DNA of 64,000 nt. Origin: CADEDH01 sp050330635. Lineage in GTDB: Bacteria > Actinomycetota > Acidimicrobiia > Acidimicrobiales > SZUA-35. The stretch spans positions 1 through 64,000 of the forward strand of contig JBHJNQ010000061.1 of the NCBI GenBank assembly GCA_050330635.1. The letters run 5' to 3'. This document shows positions 50,565 to 59,230 of the stretch, piece by piece; position 1 is the stretch's first letter; every line of letters begins with the position of its first letter. The notes under the pieces were generated by a model, which was not told the origin of the DNA, searched no databases, and saw only the letters and a program-made list of their open reading frames with translations. The translations under genes were made by a program, and so were the position numbers.

Positions 50565-51707
50565 TCAGCGCACGGCGCGGTACACGCCGGAGTAGCGGCG
50601 CGCCTTGGTGAAGACCAACTGCCACAGCTGCAGGTTCCGGACCCGGAACGAGGCGGCGGAGCCGAGCAGGTAGTACCGCCATGTCCGCCGGAAACGCTCG
50701 TCGTAGTCGGGCAGGTCGTCCCACGCTGCGTCGATGTTGTGATGCCACGCCATCAGCGTGCGGTCGTAGTCCGGTCCGAAGTTGTGCACGTCCTCGAGCG
50801 CCCAGTCGCCCTGGGTGGCGGCACCGATGTGCTCCATGGATGGAAGCACACCCCCGGGGAAGATGTGGCGGTCGAACCACGGGTCGGTGTGGCTCTGGGT
50901 CCGGTTGGAGCCGATCGTGTGGTGGAGTGCGATCCCGTCGTCGGTCAGCAGCCGGTGGTTGGCCTCGAAGAAGGCCCGGTAGTTCTTGGGCCCCACGTGC
51001 TCCAGCATCCCCACCGACACGATCCGGTCGTACCTGCCGGCGACCTGACGGAAGTCGAGCTGCTTGATCTCCACGTCGAGGCCGGCGCAGCGGGCTGTCG
51101 CCACCGACACCTGCTCCGCCGCCGGCGAGATGCCGGTGATCCTGACCCCGTGTCGTTCCGCCGCGTACTGGGCCAGCCCACCCCATCCGCAGCCGATGTC
51201 GAGCAGGTGCATACCGTGCTCGAGGTGGAGCTTGCGACAGATCAGCTCGAGCTTGGCCTCCTGGGCGGCGTCGAGGTCGCTGACCCCGTCCCAGTAGCCG
51301 CAGCTGTAGATCATCCTCTTGTCGAGCATCCGCTCGTAGAGATCGTTGCCGATGTCGTAGTGGGCGGTGGCGTTGTGGGCGGCCCGGCGCAACGTCTGCC
51401 GGTTCACCAGTCGGGTGGCGAGGGCGAAGGCCATGAGGCGGGGGCTCCCTGAGATCAGACCCTTGAGGTCGGCGGCCAGCACCTTGGCCAGCAGCTCGTC
51501 GACGCGTTCCGCCTCCCACCACCCTTCCTGATACGCCTCACCCAGCCCGAGCTCGCGGTCGCGGACCACCCGGTCGAAGAACCGCCCGTCGTTGACCCGC
51601 AGGTCGCTGGCGCCAGGGCCGTCCAGCTCGATACCGGCCAGATCGAGCAGCTCGCGCACCAACGCCTCGGAGCCCCCCCGTCGAGGCATGCGCCGCAACC
51701 CCCTCAT
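50565..51707 (-). CDS. cfa: Cyclopropane-fatty-acyl-phospholipid synthase-type methyltransferase
   Basis: A 380-residue SAM-dependent enzyme. The N-terminal domain (RFFDRVVRDRELGLGEAYQEGWWEAERVDELLAKVL) and the AHYDIGNDLYERMLDKRMIYSCGYW block are typical of Cfa. The SAM site is MHLLDIGCGWGGLAQYAAERHGV. It adds a methylene (or methyl) group to unsaturated phospholipid acyl chains at the membrane surface. The length equals known Cfa enzymes. Both ends are complete. The first ATGs (51707 and the one 6 codons later) are not distinguished. Confidence 0.93.
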   Translation of the reverse strand: MRGLRRMPRRGGSEALVRELLDLAGIELDGPGASDLRVNDGRFFDRVVRDRELGLGEAYQEGWWEAERVDELLAKVLAADLKGLISGSPRLMAFALATRLVNRQTLRRAAHNATAHYDIGNDLYERMLDKRMIYSCGYWDGVSDLDAAQEAKLELICRKLHLEHGMHLLDIGCGWGGLAQYAAERHGVRITGISPAAEQVSVATARCAGLDVEIKQLDFRQVAGRYDRIVSVGMLEHVGPKNYRAFFEANHRLLTDDGIALHHTIGSNRTQSHTDPWFDRHIFPGGVLPSMEHIGAATQGDWALEDVHNFGPDYDRTLMAWHHNIDAAWDDLPDYDERFRRTWRYYLLGSAASFRVRNLQLWQLVFTKARRYSGVYRAVR

Positions 51708-51805
51708 CCCGTCCCTCCGTCATTCTGGTCGCCCCACCGCCATGGCACGATAACCATGGAACCGTCTGACCGGCGGAAACGCAAGCGTCCAGGATCGGGG
51801 GCCCG

Positions 51806-52867
51806 TCAGAGATCGAGGGCGAAGACCATGACGGCGTCGTCGCCGCCGTTCTGGTGGAGCGCGACCCGCTGGCCGTTCGCCGAGAACTCGAACACGAGGG
51901 ACGTGACCCCGAGCTGAGGGTCGTAGGGTTCGAGCGACTGCCGCTGGCCTCCGTCGAGGGGGATGTCGCCTCCCGTCGCCGCCGTCGATACCATCGATGC
52001 CGTGCCGACGACACCGAGGTCCATCGTGACGGCCGAGATCGCCTCGTGCCACGGTCCGGGATCGCCGTCGACGCGAACCCCGCCGACCCCCTCGCAGTCG
52101 ATGACGGCCGGCAACACGACCCCGGGCCCCGTGTCGATCGTGCACCGGGCCGGGAGTCCGGCCACGCTGCCCCGGTCGGCGCCGGGCTGGCCCGCTCCCC
52201 CCGGGAACGTGCCGGGTGCGGCGACGATCGTGTCGGAGCCGAGGGCGCTTCCGACGGTGGCGACCGTGGTCGCCCCGGCGCCGTCACCCTCCCTCCCGCC
52301 GCGACCCAGTACCGGGACCCCGACGGCGAACAAGAGGGCGGCCACGACGGCCAACACCCCGAGGATGAGCCAGGCCTCGGACGCCAGGGCACCCTCGGAG
52401 ATCCCGAACCGCTCCACCCACGGGGTCGTGAGGGTGCCTGACGGCTCGGTTCCCTCGCTCAGGCGGGCCGCCACCTCGCCGAACCGGGCCCGGATGTTGC
52501 CGGGCTCGTAGCGCAGCTCGCTGATCCCGGTCCCCGACAGGAAGGAGTCGAGGTCGGCCTCTTGGAGAACGATGACGCCCCGCTCGCCGTAGCGGCCCCG
52601 AAGGACCCCGATGAGGTGGGCCAGACGGCGGGTCTCCCCCGCCACCTCCGGCCGGTCGGTACCGGCGACGACGACGATGGCCTGGTCGACGCCGTCGGGT
52701 CGGGGCAGCACCGCCTCGAGCCCGTCGTCGCCGGCCTGGGAGGCGGCATCGAACAGCGAGATCTGGCATCCCAGCTTGAGCAGGAAGGCGCGAAGGTTCC
52801 GCCAGTCGTCGCCGTCGCCCGTCGCTCCGAGCAGGACCCGGCCACGCGTTGCGGTCGGGTTACTCAC
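51806..52867 (-). CDS. Membrane-anchored TIR-like (CAP12/Pycsar-type) domain protein
   Basis: A 353-residue protein. Residues 9-137 resemble the TIR-like nucleotide-binding domain of predicted immune effectors: GRVLLGATGDGDDWRNLRAFLLKLG, DQAIVVVAGTDRPE, LAHLIGVLRGRYGERGVIVLQEADLDSFLSGTGISELRYE. The position of the NADase Glu (ELG in active relatives) seems to be Arg81, so catalysis is doubtful. One membrane helix follows (165-187, AWLILGVLAVVAALLFAVGVPVLG), then about 160 residues outside the membrane with a Cys pair (RCTIDTG, VIDCEGVGG). The fold assignment rests on motif memory, not a search. It is divergent from DoxX. Confidence 0.7.
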   Translation of the reverse strand: MSNPTATRGRVLLGATGDGDDWRNLRAFLLKLGCQISLFDAASQAGDDGLEAVLPRPDGVDQAIVVVAGTDRPEVAGETRRLAHLIGVLRGRYGERGVIVLQEADLDSFLSGTGISELRYEPGNIRARFGEVAARLSEGTEPSGTLTTPWVERFGISEGALASEAWLILGVLAVVAALLFAVGVPVLGRGGREGDGAGATTVATVGSALGSDTIVAAPGTFPGGAGQPGADRGSVAGLPARCTIDTGPGVVLPAVIDCEGVGGVRVDGDPGPWHEAISAVTMDLGVVGTASMVSTAATGGDIPLDGGQRQSLEPYDPQLGVTSLVFEFSANGQRVALHQNGGDDAVMVFALDL

Positions 52868-52944
52868 GAGCCGGCGTCGGAACGAGTGATGGCGGACGGT
52901 CCTATGGTGACGACGCTACCTCCATCGACAGGCGAAGGGGAGCG

Positions 52945-53304
52945 ATGTCGACCGCAGCGTCTTGGATCCTGGGCATCGGGTTGAGCGTGGCGTTCACCCT
53001 CGCCGGCTACGCCAAGGTGAGCGACCAGGGTGTCATGGTCAAGGCCAGGAACCACCTCGGTCTGCCGGCAGACGTGTACCGCACGATCGGCGCCGCCGAG
53101 CTGGTCGGCGCCATCGGGTTGCTGAGCGGGCTTGTTTCCGGACTCGAAGTCGTCGGGGTGTCGGCCGCCCTCGGTCTCGTCGTCCTCATGGTGGCGGCGG
53201 TGGGCTACCATATGAGGGCCGGCGACGCCCTCACCGAGGCCATCCCCGCCGTGGCCCTGCTGTTGCTCTGTCTGATCTACATCGCGGTCAAGACCCTTGG
53301 TTGA
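52945..53304 (+). CDS. DoxX-family small membrane protein
   Basis: A 119-residue protein with four helices (ILGIGLSVAFTLAGYAKVS, IGAAELVGAIGLLSGL, VGVSAALGLVVLMVAAVGYHM, AIPAVALLLLCLIYIAV), the usual DoxX-like layout. GAAGGGGA precedes ATG 52945, and TATGGT lies about 38 nt upstream as a possible -10. The next gene starts inside its end. Function is unknown; relatives are linked to redox or quinol handling. Confidence 0.85.
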   Translation: MSTAASWILGIGLSVAFTLAGYAKVSDQGVMVKARNHLGLPADVYRTIGAAELVGAIGLLSGLVSGLEVVGVSAALGLVVLMVAAVGYHMRAGDALTEAIPAVALLLLCLIYIAVKTLG

Positions 53305-53884
53305 GCCCCGTCGTGCCCGCCTCGGCCCCTTCATCGGAGCGGCCCAGTTCGCCAGCGCCGCAATGGTTCTCGTCCTGCTCGTCCTCCTCGTGGTCACCGC
53401 CATCGTCAGCATCAGCCGCCTCCCCCGGTCGGGGGACGACGCCAGCGACACGGCCGACCCCACGACGGCGGCCCCCGCCACCCCGACGACGGCGGCGACG
53501 GCGACCACCGATCCGGTGGCTCCCTCGACCTCCGGCGAGACCACCGCCCCGACCCTGGGGTCGGCGGTCGCCGCCCCCACGACCCGGCCCGCCGAGGTGG
53601 TCGACGTCGACGATGGAGTGACCGTTGGCTGCGCCCCTGCCACCGATGGGGGGGACGCCACCGGGTTCGTCGTCGAGATCGCCTCGGCCGATCCGCTGGA
53701 GGAGGAGATCGTCGTCGGTGTCGACCTCGTCACCGCCGGCGGCGAGCGCCAGGGGCGGGTGGTGACCGTCGCCGTGGCCGGCATCGACGCCACCGCCCTC
53801 GTCCCCGACTCCTACCAGGGTTACCCCACCTGTGTGGTGACGGCGATCCAGCGCAGGGGTCAGATCCTGCAAACGGGGCGATGA
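53297..53884 (+). CDS. Single-pass membrane protein with Thr/Ala-rich stalk, unknown
   Basis: A 195-residue protein with one N-terminal helix (AAMVLVLLVLLVVTAIVSI). A 60-residue Thr/Ala/Pro-rich stalk follows, then an extracytoplasmic domain with two Cys (VGCAPAT, PTCVVTAI) that could pair. The TTG at 53297 overlaps the DoxX stop by 8 bp, so translation is coupled. No family is recognised. Confidence 0.7.
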   Translation: MVEPRRARLGPFIGAAQFASAAMVLVLLVLLVVTAIVSISRLPRSGDDASDTADPTTAAPATPTTAATATTDPVAPSTSGETTAPTLGSAVAAPTTRPAEVVDVDDGVTVGCAPATDGGDATGFVVEIASADPLEEEIVVGVDLVTAGGERQGRVVTVAVAGIDATALVPDSYQGYPTCVVTAIQRRGQILQTGR

Positions 53885-53957
53885 GACCCGACCGGGCCGT
53901 TCGTCGACGGTCCGGCCCCCTCGCCCCGACCGCAGCGATGTGGGGGCGGGCACCACC

Positions 53958-53963
53958 TAGGAT
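53958..53963 (+). promoter_or_regulatory. -10 box of the 51-residue membrane protein
   Basis: TAGGAT ends 8 nt before GTG 53972, consistent with a leaderless transcript. Confidence 0.5.
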
Positions 53964-53971
53964 GGGCGGCC

Positions 53972-54127
53972 GTGGAATGGTTCGCCGGCAACTGGCCCGT
54001 CGTCCTGGTCGTGCTGGCCGTCGCCCTCATCCTCGTCGGGATGGTGCGCCGGCTGCTCAAGCTGGCCTTTCTGGGGGTCGTACTGGCCGTTGTCGGCCTG
54101 GTGATCTGGCCGCTGCTCCACACCTGA
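53972..54127 (+). CDS. 51-residue two-helix membrane protein
   Basis: GTG 53972 opens MEWFAGNWPVVLVVLAVALILVG, then a basic turn (MVRRLLK) and a second helix (LAFLGVVLAVVGLVIWPLL). The strong hydrophobic pattern, codon-position bias and TAGGAT box 8 nt upstream all support a real small gene. A hairpin (54161-54176) follows. Confidence 0.65.
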   Translation: MEWFAGNWPVVLVVLAVALILVGMVRRLLKLAFLGVVLAVVGLVIWPLLHT

Positions 54128-54160
54128 TCGCCGGCGCGCCGTCTCCCTCCCCGTCCCCGA

Positions 54161-54176
54161 CCCCTCATCGGAGGGG
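54161..54176. terminator. Possible hairpin terminator
   Basis: CCCCTC-ATCG-GAGGGG, a 6-bp GC stem with a tetraloop, 33 nt after the small membrane gene. No U-run. Confidence 0.35.
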
Positions 54177-54270
54177 CCATCACGCCGATGGATGCCGATG
54201 GTGCAACGGCGACACACCGCAGCCGACACGGCGCGCTCCGCCCTCGAGCCGGTGACCGGCCGGGTGACCG

Positions 54271-54645
54271 TTGAGGCCGGAGGGGGTGAGTTCGTCGGTG
54301 TCCGATGATCCGAACGGCCCTCGATTCGACGAGGCGCCCCCGGTACCTTCGTCCGGGGTGGGGATCCCCTCCGACGCCGATGACGGGCCCGACCGGGCGG
54401 GGGCGACCGACGGGCGAACGGTCGCCGGGCCCCTCCCGTCCCGGGCGGTGGACGGGCCCGGGACCCACGACACGGTGTCGACGATGCTCGACGAGCTGAC
54501 CCGGCGATGGACGACCGTCCTCCGCCTGCTCATCCCGGCCCTCATCCTCGCCTTCCTCGTCTACCAGGCCGCGGTCCGCTTCCCGGCGGCGCCCGTCGAG
54601 TCCGGGACCTCCTCGCCCCTCCCGGACGCCGTCGCCGCTGCCTGA
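54271..54645 (+). CDS. Single-pass membrane protein, unknown
   Basis: Up to 124 residues: a long acidic/Pro-rich N-terminus, then one helix (TVLRLLIPALILAFLVYQAAV) and a short tail. The start is uncertain: TTG 54271, GTG 54286 and GTG 54298 are all in frame, with GGAGG at about 54280. Codon-position bias supports coding. Confidence 0.5.
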   Translation: MRPEGVSSSVSDDPNGPRFDEAPPVPSSGVGIPSDADDGPDRAGATDGRTVAGPLPSRAVDGPGTHDTVSTMLDELTRRWTTVLRLLIPALILAFLVYQAAVRFPAAPVESGTSSPLPDAVAAA

Positions 54646-54652
54646 CCAGCGC

Positions 54653-54658
54653 TAGGGT
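54653..54658 (+). promoter_or_regulatory. -10 box of leaderless prsW-like mRNA
   Basis: TAGGGT ends 7 nt before GTG 54666. Confidence 0.5.
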
Positions 54659-54665
54659 CGCAGCC

Positions 54666-55811
54666 GTGACCGTCCCGCTTCCTCCACCGGCGACCCGGGC
54701 TGCGCCCGGCTGGTATCGCGACCCCTGGGGTGCCAGTCCGTGGCGCTGGTGGGACGGCAGCCGGTGGACGGCCCACGTCGCCGCTCCCCGGGCTGCTCAC
54801 AAGCCCCGCCTTCCCTCGTGGCTCAGCGTGCCGGTCGTTGCGGGCGCCCTGCTCACCGTTCCTCTCGTCGTCTACCTCGTCCTCTCGCAGCCGGTCAGCG
54901 TCGCCCTCGGGCTCGTCCCGCTCGCCATCGTGCTGCCCGTGCTGTCGTGGCTGGATCGGGTCGAACCCGAGCCCCTCACCTCCCGCCTCCACGCCGTGCT
55001 GTGGGGGGCGGTGGTAGCGGGCACGATCTCGGCCATCGTCAACGGCATCACCGCCGCCACCGCCGGCGAGACGGCGGCCGCCGTCGTGTCCGCCCCCCTG
55101 ATCGAGGAGGCGACGAAGGGGCTCGGCATCGTGTGGGCCCTGCGCCGTCACGAGATCGACGGGATCATGGACGGGGTCGTCTACGCCGGGTGGGTGGCGC
55201 TCGGCTTCGCCGTCGTGGAGGACTTCACGTACTTCGCCGGGGCCGCCTCCTCCGGCATCCTGGTCGAGGTCTTCGTGGTGCGGGCGCTGCTCACACCGTT
55301 CGCCCATCCCCTGTTCACGGCGTGGATCGGGCTGGCGATCGGCATCGCCGTCGCTCGCCGCCGCTCCGTGGCCGTCAACGCTGTGTGGGGCTACGCCCTG
55401 GCGGTCGGCTCCCACGCCGCCTGGAACGGCTCGTTGAGCTACGCCGACGCCACCGGCGACGCCGCCACCCTGGCCATCGCCGCCGCCTGCTTCGTCGGCC
55501 TCTTCGTCGCCGCCGTGGTGACCGTCGTCGTCATCCGCCGATCCGAGCAGCGGGACTTCCTGACCGCGGTACCAATGCTGGCCCAGCGCTACGGCGTGCC
55601 CCAGCACGAGGCCCAGGTGTTCGGCTACTGGCGTTCGCTGCTCCTGGCCCGACGGCGGCTCCCCCGTGGACAGCGGTCCGACTTCGACGCCGTGCACGCC
55701 GCCCTGGCCCGCCTCGCCCTGCTCCACGCCCGTCCCGGCCCCGTCGACCTGGCTGACGAGCTGCGGCTGGTCGACCAGCTGCAACGGGCCCGGGCCTCCA
55801 CCGGCGCCTGA
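54666..55811 (+). CDS. PrsW-family intramembrane protease with DUF2510 domain
   Basis: A 381-residue protein. A DUF2510 motif lies at 15-37 (GWYRDPWGASPWRWWDGSRWT). About eight helices with PrsW signatures follow: LIEEATKG (Glu-Glu-x-x-x-Lys), VVEDFTYF, FAHPLFTAWIGLAIG and GSHAAWNGS, the His and Glu residues of a membrane-embedded metalloprotease. PrsW cleaves anti-sigma factors in Bacillus; the target here is unknown. The C-terminal about 100 residues are cytoplasmic and helical. GTG 54666 has TAGGGT 7 nt before it. Confidence 0.88.
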   Translation: MTVPLPPPATRAAPGWYRDPWGASPWRWWDGSRWTAHVAAPRAAHKPRLPSWLSVPVVAGALLTVPLVVYLVLSQPVSVALGLVPLAIVLPVLSWLDRVEPEPLTSRLHAVLWGAVVAGTISAIVNGITAATAGETAAAVVSAPLIEEATKGLGIVWALRRHEIDGIMDGVVYAGWVALGFAVVEDFTYFAGAASSGILVEVFVVRALLTPFAHPLFTAWIGLAIGIAVARRRSVAVNAVWGYALAVGSHAAWNGSLSYADATGDAATLAIAAACFVGLFVAAVVTVVVIRRSEQRDFLTAVPMLAQRYGVPQHEAQVFGYWRSLLLARRRLPRGQRSDFDAVHAALARLALLHARPGPVDLADELRLVDQLQRARASTGA

Positions 55812-55868
55812 CGACGCTGCGGCCCCGGCGGCTCAAGGGCGACGGGCGTAGTCCCGATAGCACTGGTC

Positions 55869-57338
55869 ATGGCATCGGCCCCCAACGCGATCACGTCCCT
55901 CGTCCGGCCCGCCGGCAAGGTCGACGACCTCGGCATCCCCCAGGGCCTGGCCGAGGACCTGTTCATGCGTCGGGTCCTGAGCGAGCGGATCACGACCGTG
56001 GGCGAGGTGGCGGCCCTGCTCCACATCGGCCACGCCGTCGCCGACGAGCTCGCCGCCTCCCTTCGGGAGAAGGCCCTGGTCGAGTACCTCGGGGTCACGG
56101 GCCGTGACTACCGGATCCAGCTCACCGAACTGGGGGCCCGCACCACGAACCAGCGCATGGCCACCGGACGCCACGTCGGCCCCATGCCCGTGTCGCTCAT
56201 CGCCTACCAGGCGGTGGTCCGGGCCCAACAGAGCCGGGTCACCCTCGACCGCACCACCATCGCCGCCGCCTTCGACGACCTCGTCGTCGACGAGGCGCTG
56301 CTCGACCAGATCGGACCGGCGTTCAACGGTGGCGGCGCCATCTTCCTCTACGGCCCGGCCGGGACGGGCAAGACGAGCCTGGCCGAACGGCTCAACCGGG
56401 TCCTGCGCGAGCCGGTCTACGTGCCCCGCTACGTCGAGACCGACGGCCAGCTGATCTCGGTCTACGACCCGTCGCTGCACCGGGCCGTTGCCGACCAACC
56501 CCCCGACGTCGACCAGCGGTGGGTTCGGTGCGAGCGGCCCCTGGTGATCGTGGGCGGCGAGCTCGACCTGTCGATGATCGACCTCCAGTACGATCGGATC
56601 TCAGGCACGAGCGTGGCCCCGATCCAGATGTTGGCCAACAACGGCATCCTCGTCATCGACGACTTCGGGCGCCAGGCCTTCCGTCCCGACGAGATCCTCA
56701 ACCGCTGGATCGTGCCCCTGTCGCGCGGCGTCGACTACCTGAAAGCCAACACCGGCACCAAGTTCACCGTCCCGTTCGAGGTGAAGCTGGTGATCTCCAC
56801 CAACCTCGATCCCCGGTCGCTGGGCGACGACGCCTTCCTGCGCCGCCTCCGCAACAAGGTCTTCGTCGGCCCGGTCACCGAGGAGGCCTTCACCACGATC
56901 ACCAGGGCCGCCGCCACCGCATCCGGGCTGGTCCTGCGGCCCGACGCCATCGAGCGCCTCATCGAAGCCTCCTACGACGAGCTGGGGGAGCTCCGCCCCT
57001 ATCTGGCCGTCGACATCTGCGAGCTGGCGGTGGCGGTCGTCAACTACGACGGCATCGACCCGGTCCTCGATGCCCGGATGGTCGAGCGGGTGTCCGAGCT
57101 CTACTTCGTCCAGAGCGAGGCCGAGGAGCTCGAGTCCCGACACCTCGACGTGTGGAACGCCCCCCACGACGGCCACCCCAACGGGCTCTGGAACGACTAC
57201 GAGATCGGGGGGGTGGAGCACGACTTCCTGGCCGGGCTGGAGGCGCTGGCCGCCACCCAGATCGTGGAGAACGACGAGCTGGGGGGCACCGTGCCCCCGG
57301 CCCTCCAGGGCCACGGCGCCGGCGGCATCGGCGCCTGA
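55869..57338 (+). CDS. AAA ATPase with N-terminal winged helix
   Basis: A 489-residue ATPase. Residues 25-90 look like a winged helix (AEDLFMRRVLSERITTVGEVAALLHIGHAVADEL). The AAA core has Walker A LYGPAGTGKTSLAE, Walker B NNGILVIDDFGRQ and sensor-1 VKLVISTNLDP; the arginine finger is in FLRRLRNKVFVG. The sequence type is often found near Flp-pilus/type II secretion genes, but none are here. It follows PrsW after 57 bp. The client is unknown. Confidence 0.85.
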   Translation: MASAPNAITSLVRPAGKVDDLGIPQGLAEDLFMRRVLSERITTVGEVAALLHIGHAVADELAASLREKALVEYLGVTGRDYRIQLTELGARTTNQRMATGRHVGPMPVSLIAYQAVVRAQQSRVTLDRTTIAAAFDDLVVDEALLDQIGPAFNGGGAIFLYGPAGTGKTSLAERLNRVLREPVYVPRYVETDGQLISVYDPSLHRAVADQPPDVDQRWVRCERPLVIVGGELDLSMIDLQYDRISGTSVAPIQMLANNGILVIDDFGRQAFRPDEILNRWIVPLSRGVDYLKANTGTKFTVPFEVKLVISTNLDPRSLGDDAFLRRLRNKVFVGPVTEEAFTTITRAAATASGLVLRPDAIERLIEASYDELGELRPYLAVDICELAVAVVNYDGIDPVLDARMVERVSELYFVQSEAEELESRHLDVWNAPHDGHPNGLWNDYEIGGVEHDFLAGLEALAATQIVENDELGGTVPPALQGHGAGGIGA

Positions 57339-57397
57339 GGTCACGACGACGGATGAAAACCAACCCGGGGGACACCGCATCCGGCGATATCTGTGCC

Positions 57398-58231
57398 ATG
57401 CTCGTCGCCGTGCGGGCCCCGACCTGGAAACGAACCATCCCATCCGTCGCCGTCACCCTCGGCCTCCTCCTCGCCGGTTGTGGCGATGGCGACGACGACG
57501 TGGCAGCGGGGTCGGCCGGCGGTGCCGAGTCGGCGTCGACCGAATCCACGACCAGCACGACGGTGGAGACCACCACGTCGACCACGGCAGCCGAGACCAC
57601 CACCTCGGTCGCCGCCGACCTGTCGAGGGCGGAGGAGTTCCAGGACCTCGTCCCCCTGGCGATGGCAGACCTCCCGGACGACGTCAGCACGTTCTTCGCC
57701 GACGCCACGCCACAGCGGATCGACGAGCTCGCCACCCTGGCCTGCGACACGATCATGCCCGACATGACCACCATCGAGCTCGGACTGGCGGCCAACGGCG
57801 CCCGAGCCGAGCTGACCGACGCCGAGGCCGAGCTGCTCGACCTCACCGAGTTCGGGACGGCCTTCGGGGCCCTGGCCGGGTTCTACTGCCCGGAGAACCT
57901 CCCCGCCGACATCGTCGGTAGCCTCCCCACCGGCGACGACGCCGATGTCGCCAGCTTCCGCACCAGCATCTCCAGCTTCCTCGGCCAGGAGCATCCGGGC
58001 GTCGCCCTGGTCGACGGCATGACCGACGCCAGGATCGACGAGGTCCAGGCCGCGGCGTGTGCCGCCACCAACCCCGATCAGGACACCACCCAGCTCGGGC
58101 TGGCCGTGTTCGAGATCTACAACGACGAGCTGACCGACGACGAGCGGGCCCTGATCTCGGTCGATTCCTTCGCCGGGCTCTACGGCGTGATGATCGCCTT
58201 CTTCTGCTCGGACCAGCTCCCGACCGGTTGA
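57398..58231 (+). CDS. Lipoprotein with two tandem DUF732-like domains
   Basis: A 277-residue lipoprotein with signal and lipobox (VAVTLGLLLAGC), then a Thr/Ser-rich stalk (TTSTTVETTTSTTAAETTT). Two related about 85-residue domains follow. The first has RIDELATLACDTIMPDMTTIELGLA...ELTDAEAELLDLTEF...FYCPENLP. The second has RIDEVQAAACAATNPDQDTTQLGLA...ELTDDERALISVDSF...FFCSDQLP. Each has a conserved Cys pair. This is an internal duplication of a DUF732-like fold. Alternative starts are ATG 57353 and GTG 57410. Its stop overlaps the moxR TTG start, so it belongs to that operon. Confidence 0.8.
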   Translation: MLVAVRAPTWKRTIPSVAVTLGLLLAGCGDGDDDVAAGSAGGAESASTESTTSTTVETTTSTTAAETTTSVAADLSRAEEFQDLVPLAMADLPDDVSTFFADATPQRIDELATLACDTIMPDMTTIELGLAANGARAELTDAEAELLDLTEFGTAFGALAGFYCPENLPADIVGSLPTGDDADVASFRTSISSFLGQEHPGVALVDGMTDARIDEVQAAACAATNPDQDTTQLGLAVFEIYNDELTDDERALISVDSFAGLYGVMIAFFCSDQLPTG

Positions 58232-59220
58232 TCACCGGACCCGACACCCTGGCCCAGCGTTCGTCGGCCATCGTCGACGAGATCGAGCGCGCCGTCGTGG
58301 GCAAGCGCTCCGTCCTCGAGCTCCTGATGACCGGGCTCCTGGCCGACGGGCACGTGCTCATCGAGGACGTGCCGGGCGTGGCCAAGACCCTCATCGCCCG
58401 GTCGCTGGCCACGGTCACCGGCCTCGCCTTCTCCCGGATCCAGTTCACCCCCGACCTGATCCCCTCCGACCTCACCGGTTCGGTCGTGCCCGCCGCCGAC
58501 GGGTCGCCCGTCTTCCGGCCTGGGCCCCTGTTCGCCAACCTGGTGCTGGGCGACGAGATCAACCGCAGCCCGTCGAAGACCCAGGCGGCGGCGCTCGAGG
58601 CCATGGAGGAACGGCAGATCACGGTCGACGGCCGGTCCCATCCCCTCCCTCGACCCTACCTCCTCCTCGCCACCCAGAACCCGGTCGAGACCGAGGGCAC
58701 CTATCCCCTGCCGGAAGCCCAGCTCGACCGTTTCCTGCTTCGCGTCGGGGTCGGCTACCCCAGTGCCGACGACGAGCGGGAGCTGCTGCGACGACGGATC
58801 GAACGCGGTAGCGACCAGCCGGAGCTGGCCGTCGTCAGCTCGGCCGACGAGGTGACCGAGATGCAGGCCGTCGTCGAGGCCGTGACCGCCGACGCCGACG
58901 TCATCGACTACGTCGTCTCCATCGTCGAGGCCACCCGGGCCCACGACGCCCTCGAGGTGGGGGCCAGCCCCCGCGGTGGCCTCGGTCTGCTGCGGGCGGC
59001 CCGGGCCCGGGCCGCTCTCGACGCCCGGACCTTCGCCACCCCCGACGACGTCAAGTCGCTGGCCGTGGCGGTGCTGGCCCACCGGCTCGTCCTGCGGACC
59101 GAGGCCTGGGTCCGGGGGGTGCGGGAGGTCGACGTCGTCGAGGAGTGCCTCCGCACCGTGCCCACCCCCCGGTCGCTGACGGCCGACGACGTCGAGGCCG
59201 CCACCCGCCGATCGACGTGA
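58228..59220 (+). CDS. MoxR-type AAA+ ATPase
   Basis: A 330-residue MoxR protein with Walker A EDVPGVAKT and Walker B LVLGDEINRSPSKTQAALLEAMEE-like text (ANLVLGDEINRSPSKTQAAA). The sensor is LLATQNPVETEGTYPLPEAQLDRF. The C-terminal lid is SPRGGLGLLRAARARAAL. TTG 58228 overlaps the lipoprotein stop (TTGA) and gives the family N-terminus (TLAQRSSAIVDEIERAVVGK). Followed by DUF58 and a DUF4129 protein, the classic MoxR arrangement, probably involved in folding or assembly of envelope proteins. Confidence 0.93.
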   Translation: MITGPDTLAQRSSAIVDEIERAVVGKRSVLELLMTGLLADGHVLIEDVPGVAKTLIARSLATVTGLAFSRIQFTPDLIPSDLTGSVVPAADGSPVFRPGPLFANLVLGDEINRSPSKTQAAALEAMEERQITVDGRSHPLPRPYLLLATQNPVETEGTYPLPEAQLDRFLLRVGVGYPSADDERELLRRRIERGSDQPELAVVSSADEVTEMQAVVEAVTADADVIDYVVSIVEATRAHDALEVGASPRGGLGLLRAARARAALDARTFATPDDVKSLAVAVLAHRLVLRTEAWVRGVREVDVVEECLRTVPTPRSLTADDVEAATRRST

Positions 59221-59230
59221 CGGCCCGGTC

